From contig NZ_JAMOAO010000001.1 of assembly GCF_030555055.1 (NCBI RefSeq), positions 4,402,001-4,466,000 on the forward strand: DNA of 64,000 nucleotides. The letters run 5' to 3'. The DNA comes from Nocardiopsis sp. YSL2. Its GTDB lineage: Bacteria; Actinomycetota; Actinomycetes; Streptosporangiales; Streptosporangiaceae. Positions within the stretch are counted from its first letter, which is position 1, and each line of letters opens with the position of its first letter. Below are positions 24,782 through 32,911 of the stretch, in pieces. Position numbers and translations under genes: made by a program. A model generated the notes under the pieces. It saw only the letters and a program-made list of their open reading frames with translations. It did not search any database and had not been told where the DNA came from.

Positions 24782-26097
24782 GCGACCGCAAGGAGAAACT
24801 GCTCGCCGACGTGGCCAAGTACCATGCCGACGCCAACAAGTCCCGGCCGTTCGTCCCGGGGCACACCGAGATCTGGCCCTCGGGCGCGGTGCTGGACGCC
24901 TCCGACCGCGTCGCGCTGGTCGAGGCCGCCCTGGACCTGCGCATCGCGCACGGGCGTTCGGCCCGGGAGTTCGAGTCGTCGTTCGCACGCCGTATGGGGG
25001 TCCGCACGGCACTGCTGACCAACTCGGGGTCCTCGGCCAACCTGCTCGCGATCACCGCCCTGACCTCGCCGCTGCTCGGGGAGCGCCGCCTGCGGCCGGG
25101 GGACGAGGTCATCACCGTCGCCGCCGGCTTCCCGACCACGGTGAACCCCGTCGTGCAGAACGGCCTGGTCCCGGTGTTCGTCGACGTCGACCTGGCCACC
25201 TACAACGCGACCACGGAACGGGTGGCCGAGGCCATCGGCCCGCGGACACGGGCGATCGCGCTGGCACACACGCTCGGCAACCCCTTCCCGGCCGCGGAGA
25301 TCGCGGCGCTGGCGGCCGAGCACGGCCTGTTCCTCCTGGAGGACAACTGCGACGCCGTCGGCTCGCTCTACGACGGCCGGCCGACGGGGACCTTCGGCGA
25401 CCTCGCCACCACGAGCTTCTACCCCGCGCACCACCTCACGATGGGCGAGGGCGGCTGTGTGCTGACCTCCAGGCCGCTGCTCGCCAAGATCGTCGAGTCG
25501 CTGCGGGACTGGGGCCGCGACTGCTGGTGCGCGCCGGGCAAGAGCAACACCTGCCTCAAGCGATTCGATCACCAGAAGGGAACGCTGCCGGCCGGCTACG
25601 ACCACAAGTACGTCTACTCCCATGTCGGCTACAACCTGAAGTCCACCGACATCCAGGCCGCGCTCGGCCTGTCCCAGCTCGACAAGCTCGACTCGTTCAC
25701 GGCGGCCCGGCGGGACAACTGGGCCCGGTTGAGGGCGGGGTTGGAGGGAACGCCCTACCTCCTGCTGCCCTCGGAGACCCCGGGCAGCACCCCGAGCTGG
25801 TTCGGGTTCGTGCTCACCCTCACCGAGGACGCCCCCTTCAGCCGCTCGGAACTGATCGGGTTCCTCGAGGGGCGCAAGATCGGCACCCGCCACCTGTTCG
25901 CCGGCAACCTCACGCGCCATCCCGCCTACCAGGACGTGCGCTATCGCGTCGTCGGCGAGCTCACCAACAGCGACATCGTCACGGAGCGGTCGTTCTGGGT
26001 CGGGGTCTACCCGGGGCTGAACGACGAGATGATCGACTACATCGCGGCATCGATCCGCTCCTTCGCCGAGAACGGGGGCCGAGACGGCGGTCGATGA
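24778..26097 (+). CDS. rfbH: NDP-4-keto-6-deoxyhexose 3-dehydratase (RfbH/SpnQ/E1 type)
   Basis: A 439-residue PMP- and [2Fe-2S]-dependent enzyme that removes the C-3 hydroxyl of an NDP-4-keto-6-deoxysugar. Two features separate it from ordinary DegT aminotransferases. First, the catalytic lysine is replaced by histidine in YPAHHLTMGEGG (His218/His219). Second, the cysteines 191, 249, 251 and 259 follow the C-X57-C-X1-C-X7-C pattern of the E1 iron-sulfur ligands exactly. The electron-donating reductase (E3) is not in the window; SpnQ-type enzymes can use general ferredoxin systems. It is coupled to the small frame upstream. With rfbA, rfbB and the C-methyltransferase it points to a 3-deoxygenated, C-branched sugar. 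Confidence 0.92.
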   Translation: MSDRKEKLLADVAKYHADANKSRPFVPGHTEIWPSGAVLDASDRVALVEAALDLRIAHGRSAREFESSFARRMGVRTALLTNSGSSANLLAITALTSPLLGERRLRPGDEVITVAAGFPTTVNPVVQNGLVPVFVDVDLATYNATTERVAEAIGPRTRAIALAHTLGNPFPAAEIAALAAEHGLFLLEDNCDAVGSLYDGRPTGTFGDLATTSFYPAHHLTMGEGGCVLTSRPLLAKIVESLRDWGRDCWCAPGKSNTCLKRFDHQKGTLPAGYDHKYVYSHVGYNLKSTDIQAALGLSQLDKLDSFTAARRDNWARLRAGLEGTPYLLLPSETPGSTPSWFGFVLTLTEDAPFSRSELIGFLEGRKIGTRHLFAGNLTRHPAYQDVRYRVVGELTNSDIVTERSFWVGVYPGLNDEMIDYIAASIRSFAENGGRDGGR

Positions 26098-26245
26098 GGG
26101 GTTGGCCAACGCACGGGGCCCGTGCACGATGTCCTCGGAGTCCGGCGAGCGGTTCCACGCGGGGATCCCCCGTGGACGGCTGCGACCGGCTCCGCCCACC
26201 AGACGAGGGCCGGGAAGGACGCGGCCGTCACACCAGGAGACCATC

Positions 26246-26656
26246 ATGCCGAGATACCTGCTGATCAAGCACTACCGAGGCGGACCGGAGCCGCACCGCC
26301 CCGTGCCCCCGATGGAGGAGTGGGCTCCCGAGGACGCGGAGGCGCACACCGCCTTCCTCTACAAGTTTCCGGAACTCCTCGGGGAGAGCGGCGAGTTCGT
26401 CGACCTCCAGGCGCTCCTGCCCACGCGCACCTGGGTGCGCTACGACGGCCCCGGCGCCGCTCCGGTCACCGCCGAGGGCCAGGGATCCGAGAGCGGTGAG
26501 CTGGTCGCCGGATGGTGCATGGTCGACGTGAAGTCCTACGAGCGCGCGCTCGAGATCGCGGCCCACCTCTCCGCCGCGCCCGGCCCCGGCGGGGAACCGC
26601 TCTACGAATGGATCGACGTCAGGGAGGTCCTGCCCTCGCTGACTCCCGACACCTGA
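26246..26656 (+). CDS. YCII-related (DGPF) domain protein
   Basis: A 136-residue single-domain protein of the YCII/DGPF group with a ferredoxin-like fold. It opens MPRYLLIKHYRGG, the usual first strand, and shows the ALEIAAHLSAAPGPGG helix-turn and a final YEWIDVREV strand. AGGAG lies close before the ATG. Members are common beside sigma factors and in antibiotic clusters; some are hydrolase- or isomerase-like, most have no known activity. The gap of 148 bases from the dehydratase leaves open whether it is in the same transcript, but two strong hairpins follow it. Role here unknown. Confidence 0.75.
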   Translation: MPRYLLIKHYRGGPEPHRPVPPMEEWAPEDAEAHTAFLYKFPELLGESGEFVDLQALLPTRTWVRYDGPGAAPVTAEGQGSESGELVAGWCMVDVKSYERALEIAAHLSAAPGPGGEPLYEWIDVREVLPSLTPDT

Positions 26657-26674
26657 CCCGGGGTATCCCCACGG

Positions 26675-26713
26675 ACCGTGGACGGGGGCGGGCTGTGCGC
26701 CCCCGTCCACGGT
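26675..26713. terminator. perfect 16-bp hairpin, first of two
   Basis: Arms 26675-26690 and 26698-26713 are exact inverted repeats with a seven-base loop. The hairpin starts 19 bases after the YCII stop and serves as its terminator. Confidence 0.75.
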
Positions 26714-26753
26714 CGCGCGCGGCCCCGCGGCCGCTCGTGCCGGACGGACGACG

Positions 26754-26816
26754 CCCCGCGAGCCGGCCGCGAGGCGGCCGTCGAGGACGACGGCGCCTCG
26801 CGGCCGGCTCGCGGGG
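26754..26816. terminator. perfect 22-bp hairpin with extended inner stem, second of two
   Basis: Arms 26754-26775 and 26795-26816 are exact inverted repeats. The inner bases 26777-26783 and 26788-26794 pair as well, making a 29-bp stem with a one-base bulge and a four-base loop. It lies 22 bases beyond the stop of the leftward monooxygenase gene and should end that transcript. Confidence 0.75.
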
Positions 26817-26837
26817 GGAGGGGCGGGCGGTACCGCG

Positions 26838-28031
26838 TCAGATGTACATGGTGTTGGGTTCGAGCCCGCAGAGCTCACGGCCGTAGAGTTCGAAGTTCGT
26901 GTTCGGGTGCATCAGCCCGTGCAGGGTGAACGCCTGCATGTCCCGCTGGATGCGCTGGATCGGCACCGAGGTGTAGATCGACGATCCGCCGCTCGCGTCG
27001 GCCAGCGTGTTCACGGACTCCCCGACCAGCTCGACCAGGCGTCCGAGCCAGCCCCGGTTGCGCATCCGCTCCCGCAGCGTCCACGGCTCGCCCGCGGTGC
27101 CCTTCTCGTCCAGCAGGTCGACCATCCTGTGCGCGTGGAACTCGGCCTCGTCCAGCTTCAGAGCCGCCTCGGCCACCTGGAAGTGGGTCACCGGTGCCGC
27201 GCTCTGCTCGGCGTAGTCGGTGAACGTGATCTTCCGGCCCGGCAGCCGACCCAGGAACTCGTCCAGGGCGGCGCGGCCCATGCCGACCGCGACTCCGATG
27301 AAACCGGACGCGCCGGTCGGGATCATCGGGGTACGGAACACGGGGGAGTCGGCGTTGAGTTCGGTCGCGTACTGGCCCTGGAGGATCGCGGGCATCGGCA
27401 GCGTGCGCTCCAGCGGCACGAACAGGTCCTCGGCCACCGTGGTCACACTGCCGGTGGCGGCGAGTCCCGAGGCGTACCAGTCGTCCTCGACCTTCAGCTC
27501 CGACATGGGGACCAGTGCGGCGACCGGCCACTGGCTGCCGTCCGGGGCCGGGGCCATGGTGATGATGATCTGCCAGTGGCTGTGCCGCGCGCCGCTCATG
27601 AACCGCCAGCGCCCGTTCACGCGCAGTCCGCCGTCGGTCTCGGTGGCGACCGCGGTCGGGCTCAGCACCACGCAGATCCGCGTCGCCGGGGTGGCGAAGA
27701 CTTCGTCCTGCACGTGGTCGGGGAACGCGGCGGCCATCCAGGAACCGATCGCCCACACCGCGGTGTTCCACCCGGTCGAACCGTCTCCGGCGGACAGGGT
27801 GCTCACCACGTCGAACAGGCCGCGCGCGCTCGTTTCGTACCCGCCGTAGCGGAGCGGGCGCCGGAGCTCGAACATGCCCGCCTCGGCCAACGCCTCGACG
27901 ACCTCGTCGTCCAGATTGCGGTTCTGCGTCGCGGACAACGCTCTCGACCTGATCAACGGCACCAACTGGTCGGCCCGCTTGATCAGTTCGTCCGACGACG
28001 GTACGACGTTCTCGGACACAATGTCCTCCAC
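26838..28031 (-). CDS. acyl-CoA-dehydrogenase-fold flavin monooxygenase
   Basis: A 397-residue protein of the class D flavoprotein monooxygenase type. It has the family opening (ADQLVPLIRSRA, then LAEAGMFELRRPLRYGGYE), the DGSTGWNTAV turn, the RFMSGARHSHW segment, and a C-terminal helical domain with DASGGSSIYTSVPIQRIQRDMQAF. That last block, with Arg-Asp-x-x-A, is typical of the hydroxylases and N-oxygenases and not of true acyl-CoA dehydrogenases, which have a catalytic Glu and CoA site. Related enzymes hydroxylate aromatic rings (HsaA-like) or oxidise amino groups of dTDP-sugars (KijD3/ORF36-like). Both would suit this cluster. A separate flavin reductase is needed and is not in the window. 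GTG start; alone on its strand between two units. Confidence 0.78.
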   Translation of the reverse strand: MEDIVSENVVPSSDELIKRADQLVPLIRSRALSATQNRNLDDEVVEALAEAGMFELRRPLRYGGYETSARGLFDVVSTLSAGDGSTGWNTAVWAIGSWMAAAFPDHVQDEVFATPATRICVVLSPTAVATETDGGLRVNGRWRFMSGARHSHWQIIITMAPAPDGSQWPVAALVPMSELKVEDDWYASGLAATGSVTTVAEDLFVPLERTLPMPAILQGQYATELNADSPVFRTPMIPTGASGFIGVAVGMGRAALDEFLGRLPGRKITFTDYAEQSAAPVTHFQVAEAALKLDEAEFHAHRMVDLLDEKGTAGEPWTLRERMRNRGWLGRLVELVGESVNTLADASGGSSIYTSVPIQRIQRDMQAFTLHGLMHPNTNFELYGRELCGLEPNTMYI

Positions 28032-28250
28032 TCCAGGGAATCGACATGACGGCCACAGTCAGAGAAATCATGCTCCCCCGTACCTGATCGGCGCGTCTTC
28101 TCACATGCGCTGTCCGAGTCCTGGCAGGTCACGGAGAAAGGGCAATCCGGAAGGGGACACGTCCGTTCTGCCGGACCAGGATGGTCTCGACTCCGTGGCC
28201 CCTGTGGAACGCACCCCGAATTCCGCACGATGCCGAGAAAGGCAGCCCCC

Positions 28251-29414
28251 ATGAAACCCTTTCGGATCGATATCCCCGAATCCCACCTGGCCGACCTGCG
28301 CCGGCGTCTCGCCTCGACCCGCTGGCCCGTCACCGTGTCGAGCCCGGGGTGGGAACGCGGCGTGCCCGCCGGCTACCTGCGCGAGCTGGCCGACTACTGG
28401 CAGTCCGACTACGACTGGCGGGCCGCCGAGCGGGAGCTGAACCGGTACTCGCAGTTCACCACCGAGATCGACGGCGCCAACGTGCACTTCCTGCACGTCA
28501 GGTCCGCGGAGCCGCAGGCCCGCCCCCTGCTGCTCACCCACGGCTGGCCCGGATCGATCGTCGAGTTCCTTGACCTCATCGGCCCGCTGACCGATCCGCG
28601 CGCCCACGGTGGAGATCCGGCCGACGCCTTCCACCTGGTCATCCCGTCCCTGCCGGGGCACGGCTTCTCGGGGCCGACCACGGAACCCGGCTGGGACGTG
28701 CGCCGTGTCGCCCGGGCCTGGGCGGAGCTGATGCGTCGGCTCGACTACGACTCCTACGTCACCGCCGGCGGGGACTGGGGATCGATCATCTCCCTCGAAC
28801 TCGCTCGGGTGGCGCCCCGGCACGTGCTGGGCGCACACGTGACGATGCTGCTCACGACCCCGTCCGGAGACCCGGAGGAACTGTCCGGGCTGTCGGAGTC
28901 GGACCTGGGGCGCCTGACCGAGCTGGGCCGGTTCGACGCCGAGATGTCCGCCTACATGCGGGTGCAGTCGACCCGGCCGCTGACCGTCGGCTACGGCCTG
29001 AACGACTCGCCCGCTGGGCAGTTGGCGTGGATCGTGGAGAAGTTCCACGAATGGAACAAGGCGGTCAAGACCCCGGAGGAGGAAGTGGGGCGGGACCGCC
29101 TGCTGACCAACGTGAGCATCTACTGGCTGACCGCGACCGCGACGTCCGCCGCCCAGCTCTACTGCGAGTCCGCCGCCTACCTCGGCGCCCTGTTCACCCC
29201 GGGGGTGGCACCCGAGCCTGTGGAAGTCCCGATCGGCGTCGCCGTCTTCGGGCAGGACCCGGCCCTGCCCATCCGCGCGTTCGCCGAGCGCGACTTCGGC
29301 CCGATCGCCCACTGGTCGGAGTACGACCGGGGCGGCCACTTCGCGGCCATGGAGCAGCCCGCGCTGTTCGCCGCCGACCTGCGGACGTTCGCCCGGTCGC
29401 TGCCCGGCCGGTAG
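28251..29414 (+). CDS. epoxide hydrolase, alpha/beta fold with EHN domain (SgcF/NcsF-like)
   Basis: A 387-residue epoxide hydrolase. The N-terminal EHN domain starts FRIDIPESHLADLRRRLAST, the oxyanion-side motif HGWPGS is near residue 100, the nucleophile Asp175 is in GGDWGS, and the C-terminal histidine is in DRGGHFAAME. The conserved tyrosine expected in the cap domain is present in ASAYMRVQ-like sequence but I cannot place it with certainty. The better start is the ATG at 28,251 behind AAAGG; one 21 bases earlier is possible. In nine-membered enediyne pathways enzymes of this kind open the core epoxide to a diol that is then glycosylated or acylated. That fits the transferases in this window and is one of the strongest hints to product class. 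Confidence 0.87.
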   Translation: MKPFRIDIPESHLADLRRRLASTRWPVTVSSPGWERGVPAGYLRELADYWQSDYDWRAAERELNRYSQFTTEIDGANVHFLHVRSAEPQARPLLLTHGWPGSIVEFLDLIGPLTDPRAHGGDPADAFHLVIPSLPGHGFSGPTTEPGWDVRRVARAWAELMRRLDYDSYVTAGGDWGSIISLELARVAPRHVLGAHVTMLLTTPSGDPEELSGLSESDLGRLTELGRFDAEMSAYMRVQSTRPLTVGYGLNDSPAGQLAWIVEKFHEWNKAVKTPEEEVGRDRLLTNVSIYWLTATATSAAQLYCESAAYLGALFTPGVAPEPVEVPIGVAVFGQDPALPIRAFAERDFGPIAHWSEYDRGGHFAAMEQPALFAADLRTFARSLPGR

Positions 29415-29427
29415 CCCGAACGCGCAC

Positions 29428-29460
29428 GCCGGAGTCCGCCGCCCGGCGGCGGACTCCGGC
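29428..29460 (+). terminator. perfect 14-bp hairpin after the epoxide hydrolase
   Basis: Arms 29428-29441 and 29447-29460 are exact inverted repeats with a five-base loop, 13 bases after the stop codon. Confidence 0.7.
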
Positions 29461-29516
29461 GCCCTGCTGGGGCGTGCGCGGCGGGTACCCGCCCTGTCAC
29501 GCGTCGCCCCGGCGGC

Positions 29517-29626
29517 GCTCTCACCGCGTTCTCATGAGCCGGCAAGGGGGATCGTCCCGGCCCGCGCTGTGCGACGGCGGCGCAGCCCGCACAGGGGGGA
29601 TCCCCCTTCTCCGGCCTGGTGAGAGC
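29517..29626. repeat. imperfect long inverted repeat between convergent genes
   Basis: Two nested pairs are seen: GCTCTCACC at 29517-29525 with GGTGAGAGC at 29618-29626, and GCCGGCAAGGGGGATC at 29538-29553 with its near complement at 29599-29615. The middle is GC-rich and holds no gene. It may be a second terminator for the leftward SgcJ-like gene (stop at 29,674) or the trace of a small palindromic element. Confidence 0.5.
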
Positions 29627-29673
29627 ACCACTGGACGCGCCGCTCGCGACGGGCGGCATCCACGGAACACGCC

Positions 29674-30138
29674 CTAGCGAAGGGGTGTGCCGTGGTGGCA
29701 CAGCAGGCGCCACCGGCCGTCCTCGGCCACGATCGTCCACAGGGCCCGGATCTCCCGCTCCGGCGCGATCCCGGACTCCCCGTCGAGGATGATGCCGCCC
29801 TGGGTGACCACGACCGCGACGCCCTCCCCGAGGAACGTGACGTTCAACGGCCATCCGGTCACCCGTGCGCCCCGGAGCCCGCCCCGGAACCCGCGTGCCA
29901 TGTAGGACCGGATCTCCTCACGGCTGGTGAGCTGGTCCTGCTGCATCAGCAGGCTGCCGCCCTCGGCGAAGACGCGGGCGAACATCTCCGGGTCGTTCGC
30001 CTTCCAGGCGGCCTGGATGACCTGGGGTACGGCCAGTACCGCTCGCTGCTCGGCGCTGTCGAACGAGCCGTAGAAGTCGGGGTCCTCGGTGACGGAGAAT
30101 TCGGCGAACAGATCCGACACGGTGCCGGTCGGCGTCAT
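29674..30138 (-). CDS. SgcJ/EcaC-type SnoaL-like protein, copy C
   Basis: A 154-residue paralogue of the two proteins at 7-8 kb. It has QAAWKANDPEMFARVFAEGG, split at residues about 48-67, REEIRSYMARGFRGG, TQGGIILDGESG and the final REIRALWTIVAEDGRWRLL. It is closer to copy A than to copy B in the REEIRSYM and RALW segments. The ATG behind AAGGA was preferred over an upstream frame rich in Arg and Ala. It has its own short unit, separated from the transferase gene by a hairpin. Three such proteins in one cluster suggest three related steps or a multi-subunit arrangement. Reaction unknown. Confidence 0.75.
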   Translation of the reverse strand: MTPTGTVSDLFAEFSVTEDPDFYGSFDSAEQRAVLAVPQVIQAAWKANDPEMFARVFAEGGSLLMQQDQLTSREEIRSYMARGFRGGLRGARVTGWPLNVTFLGEGVAVVVTQGGIILDGESGIAPEREIRALWTIVAEDGRWRLLCHHGTPLR

Positions 30139-30253
30139 GGTGTGGTCCTTCCACAGCGGTGGTTGTTCCTGTCGGCCGACCCGTGTACGCGCACGGGCAG
30201 CGGCCGGTGCGCCGCCGCGAACGCCGCCGGGGCGGGGTGCTCCCGGGCCGTAC

Positions 30254-30294
30254 ACGTGCCCCGCCGACAGGGGAGGCCTGCCGACGGGGCACGT
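30254..30294 (-). terminator. hairpin ending the C-methyltransferase/glycosyltransferase unit
   Basis: ACGTGCCCCG at 30254-30263 pairs with CGGGGCACGT at 30285-30294, and CAGG/CCTG pairs inside. It is 25 bases past the transferase stop in the leftward direction. Confidence 0.6.
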
Positions 30295-30318
30295 CCGCGG
30301 GGCGGGTCGGCGCGTCGT

Positions 30319-31668
30319 CTACTCCGGGTGCCGGTACTGGGCGGCCATCCGCTCCAGGACGGGAACGATCTCGGCCGGACTGGGGGTGGCCAGCATGTCG
30401 TTGTGCACCCGCGCGGCCCCCCGCTGGAACGAGGACTCGGTCAGCACCCGCGTGATCTGCTCGCGCATCTCGTCGGCCGACGGGTCGCTGACGTTCATGA
30501 CCAGTCCCGCGCCGGTCTCCGTGACATACCTGGACAGGGCCGGCCCCAAGCTGTACCGGGAGCGGCCCATCCGGCCCCCCGATGCGGTCGCGGAGATCTC
30601 GTGGCCGACGAAGTCGACCACGATCTGCGGCACGCAGTTCGCCACCGCGGGCATCACGGTGCCCATGCCGCCGTGGTGGATGAGCAGCGAACAGGTCGGG
30701 ATGAGCTGGTTGAGGGGGACGAACTCGACCACGCGCACGTTGTCCGGGATCGTGGTCACCGCCTCCAGCTGCGTCTTGTTCAACGTGGCGACGACCTCGA
30801 CGTCCAGTGTGGACAGCGCCTCCAGCAGGGCCGGGATGTGGTTCCAGCCGCCCTCCATGAACTGCCGCTCGGACAGGCCGAGCGACACCGCCACCCGCGG
30901 GCGTTCGGGCACCGGGTATATCCATTCCGGCATGACCTCCTGGCCCGAATGCGGGACCCACCGCACCGGCAGGGTCCGGGCGGACACGTCCGGTCCCACC
31001 GCCGGGGGCTGCGGGTTGAGGGTCCACTGCCCGAACAGCAGCTCGGTGTCGACCTCGACGCCGTAGCGTTCGGCCATCGGTCGCACGGTCTCGACCAGTG
31101 GGTTCTCCACGGCCGGAGCGCCCGGCCGCCCGGTGACCTCGGTGAACCTGTCGATGCTGCGGCAGAACACGTCGGGGGCGGTCCACCAGCGTGCCTGAGC
31201 CGCACCGCAGGCCCGGGCCGCGACCGCCGCTCCGGGGACGCAGGGGTCCCAGAGCACCAGGTCCGGCTTCCAGGTGCGCGTGAACTCCACCAGGCCGTCC
31301 ATCGCCGGCATCGGCTCGCCGGGGTCGCCCTTGAACGGGACGAAGTCCCACATGGAGGGGAGGTAGAACTGGGTGAAGACGTCCCAGTGCTCGCGGTCGG
31401 GGTCATCGGGTCCGAAGGCCATGGCCTCGGTGATGCGCGCCAGGTCCGCGCGTTCCTCCGGGTAGGGGCGTCCCGGGCCCATCGGCACCGGAATGCTGTT
31501 CGGGTCGCACCACGAGACCGGGGTCAGCCCCATCGAGGCGGTCGTTTCCGCGATGGAGGCGTGGGAGACGACGCACACCTCGTGCCCCGCCGCCTTCAGC
31601 GCCCACGCGAGCGGAACGAACGGATACAGATGTGCCGCCGCCGGCCACATGACGAATGCAACACGCAT
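30319..31668 (-). CDS. glycosyltransferase, activator-dependent (DesVII/EryCIII-like) family
   Basis: A 449-residue GT-B enzyme with the features of antibiotic glycosyltransferases that use dTDP-deoxysugars: MRVAFVMWPAAAHLYPFVPLAWAL at the start (first 24 residues, quoted here only as MRVAFVMWP and AAHLYPFVPL), a long loop with WDVFTQFYLPSMWDF, RVAVSLGLSE, and the donor motif HHGGMGTVMPAVANCVPQIVV. Family members such as DesVII need a P450-like helper protein (DesVIII). No heme-less P450 gene is next to this one; both P450s in the window keep their heme cysteine. The gene lies 10 bases after the C-methyltransferase, so it probably transfers the C-methylated sugar. Good AAGGAG site before the ATG. 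Confidence 0.87.
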   Translation of the reverse strand: MRVAFVMWPAAAHLYPFVPLAWALKAAGHEVCVVSHASIAETTASMGLTPVSWCDPNSIPVPMGPGRPYPEERADLARITEAMAFGPDDPDREHWDVFTQFYLPSMWDFVPFKGDPGEPMPAMDGLVEFTRTWKPDLVLWDPCVPGAAVAARACGAAQARWWTAPDVFCRSIDRFTEVTGRPGAPAVENPLVETVRPMAERYGVEVDTELLFGQWTLNPQPPAVGPDVSARTLPVRWVPHSGQEVMPEWIYPVPERPRVAVSLGLSERQFMEGGWNHIPALLEALSTLDVEVVATLNKTQLEAVTTIPDNVRVVEFVPLNQLIPTCSLLIHHGGMGTVMPAVANCVPQIVVDFVGHEISATASGGRMGRSRYSLGPALSRYVTETGAGLVMNVSDPSADEMREQITRVLTESSFQRGAARVHNDMLATPSPAEIVPVLERMAAQYRHPE

Positions 31669-31678
31669 GGAGGACTCC

Positions 31679-32911
31679 TTACAGTTCGGTGAGGACGCGG
31701 GGCTCGGGCAGCGGAACGACGAACTTCCCGCGGAACCCCTCTTCGCGCAGTCGGGAGCTCAGCTCGTCCAGGATGTGCCAGGAGAACAGCACGGCGTAGT
31801 CCGGCTGCTCCGGGCCGCACAGCTCCTCCTGGGAGACCACCGGAAGGTGGACACCGGGGAAGAGGCGGCCGATCTTGAGCGGACTGATCTCCGAGACGAA
31901 GTCGATGTCGGCCGGTCCCAGCGAGCAGTAGTTGAGCAGGGTCACCGCCCGGGCGGGGCAGGACGAGCCGGCGATCCGCGACCCGTCGGCGGCCAACTCC
32001 TTCAGAAGGTGGCGGAAGCGCACCCGGTGGTCCTCCACACGGGCGGCGAAGTCCCGGTAGGTGGCCTCGTCGGTCAGCCTCTGGGCGTCCTCCTCGCGTC
32101 GGAGCGCGGTCACGGACGCACGCACCTCGTGCGCGCCCCGGAACCCGGCGTAGACGCGGACGGAGCCGCCGTGGGTGTCGACGAGTTCGACATGGAAGAC
32201 CTCGAGCCCGTGCATCCCGAGGACGTGCTGCAACGCGGTCAGCGAGTAGTACCGCGAGTGCTCGTGGTAGGCGAAGTCGTACTGCAGGGACCGCAGCAGC
32301 TCCGGCAGGTAGTGCGACTCGGACACGAACATCCCGTCGGCGTCCAGGATCGTGCACAACCCGTCCAGGACATCGTGCAGGTCCGTGACGTGGGCGAACA
32401 CGTTGGTGGCCACCACCATGTTCGCGGGCCGGCGGCTGGACATCAGCCGCTCCGCGACCTCCGAGCCGAAGTACTCGGTGACGACCGGTGACCCGTTCGG
32501 CGACACCGAACCGCACGGGTCCACGCCCAGGACGTCGAAGCCGCGTTCGGCCAGTGCGTCCAGCAGACTGCCGTCGTTGCTGCCGATCTCGATGACCCGG
32601 CGGGATCGCGGGTCGGGGTCCCGCCGTGCCGCCAGTTCGTCCGCCAGGACCTGCAGGTGGTCGCGAAATCCCTTGGTCAGCCCGGCCAGGTGGTGGTAGT
32701 CGCCGGAAAAGAGAATGCGTTCGCTGACCGGTTCCATCAACTGGACCAGGCTGCACTGTGAGCAGAACCCGAGATCGAGCGGCCAGGTCCGTTCGGATTC
32801 GGCTTCCTCGTGATTCTTCGGAAATTCGCAGGCGGGTTGCGCGCCGAGTGAAAGGAACTTGGTAACCGGGACGTTTCGGCAAGTCTGGCAAAACGTGATG
32901 TCATCACTCAC
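31679..32911 (-). CDS. NDP-sugar C-methyltransferase (TylCIII/EryBIII-like)
   Basis: A 410-residue SAM-dependent methyltransferase with the three-part layout of sugar C-methyltransferases. An N-terminal zinc-type domain has the pairs Cys8/Cys11 and Cys50/Cys53. The central SAM domain has VIEIGSNDGSLL and SESHYLPELL with the Tyr/His-rich active-site stretch FAYHEHSRYYS. A C-terminal domain ends near the TAA. These enzymes add a methyl group next to the keto carbon of a dTDP-4-keto sugar, most often at C-3. The GTG start follows GAGGAA and gives the family's usual length; an open frame extends upstream but is not family-like. It is co-transcribed with the glycosyltransferase. Confidence 0.87.
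   Translation of the reverse strand: MSDDITFCQTCRNVPVTKFLSLGAQPACEFPKNHEEAESERTWPLDLGFCSQCSLVQLMEPVSERILFSGDYHHLAGLTKGFRDHLQVLADELAARRDPDPRSRRVIEIGSNDGSLLDALAERGFDVLGVDPCGSVSPNGSPVVTEYFGSEVAERLMSSRRPANMVVATNVFAHVTDLHDVLDGLCTILDADGMFVSESHYLPELLRSLQYDFAYHEHSRYYSLTALQHVLGMHGLEVFHVELVDTHGGSVRVYAGFRGAHEVRASVTALRREEDAQRLTDEATYRDFAARVEDHRVRFRHLLKELAADGSRIAGSSCPARAVTLLNYCSLGPADIDFVSEISPLKIGRLFPGVHLPVVSQEELCGPEQPDYAVLFSWHILDELSSRLREEGFRGKFVVPLPEPRVLTEL

Noticed and set aside
25422..25460. The 24,778 gene as a DegT-type sugar aminotransferase
   Set aside because: The catalytic lysine is replaced by His in YPAHHLTMGEGG, and the four iron-sulfur cysteines are in place, so it is a 3-dehydratase.
26675..26816. 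CRISPR-like repeats
   Set aside because: The repeated pieces are inverted arms of two different hairpins, with no direct repeats or spacers.
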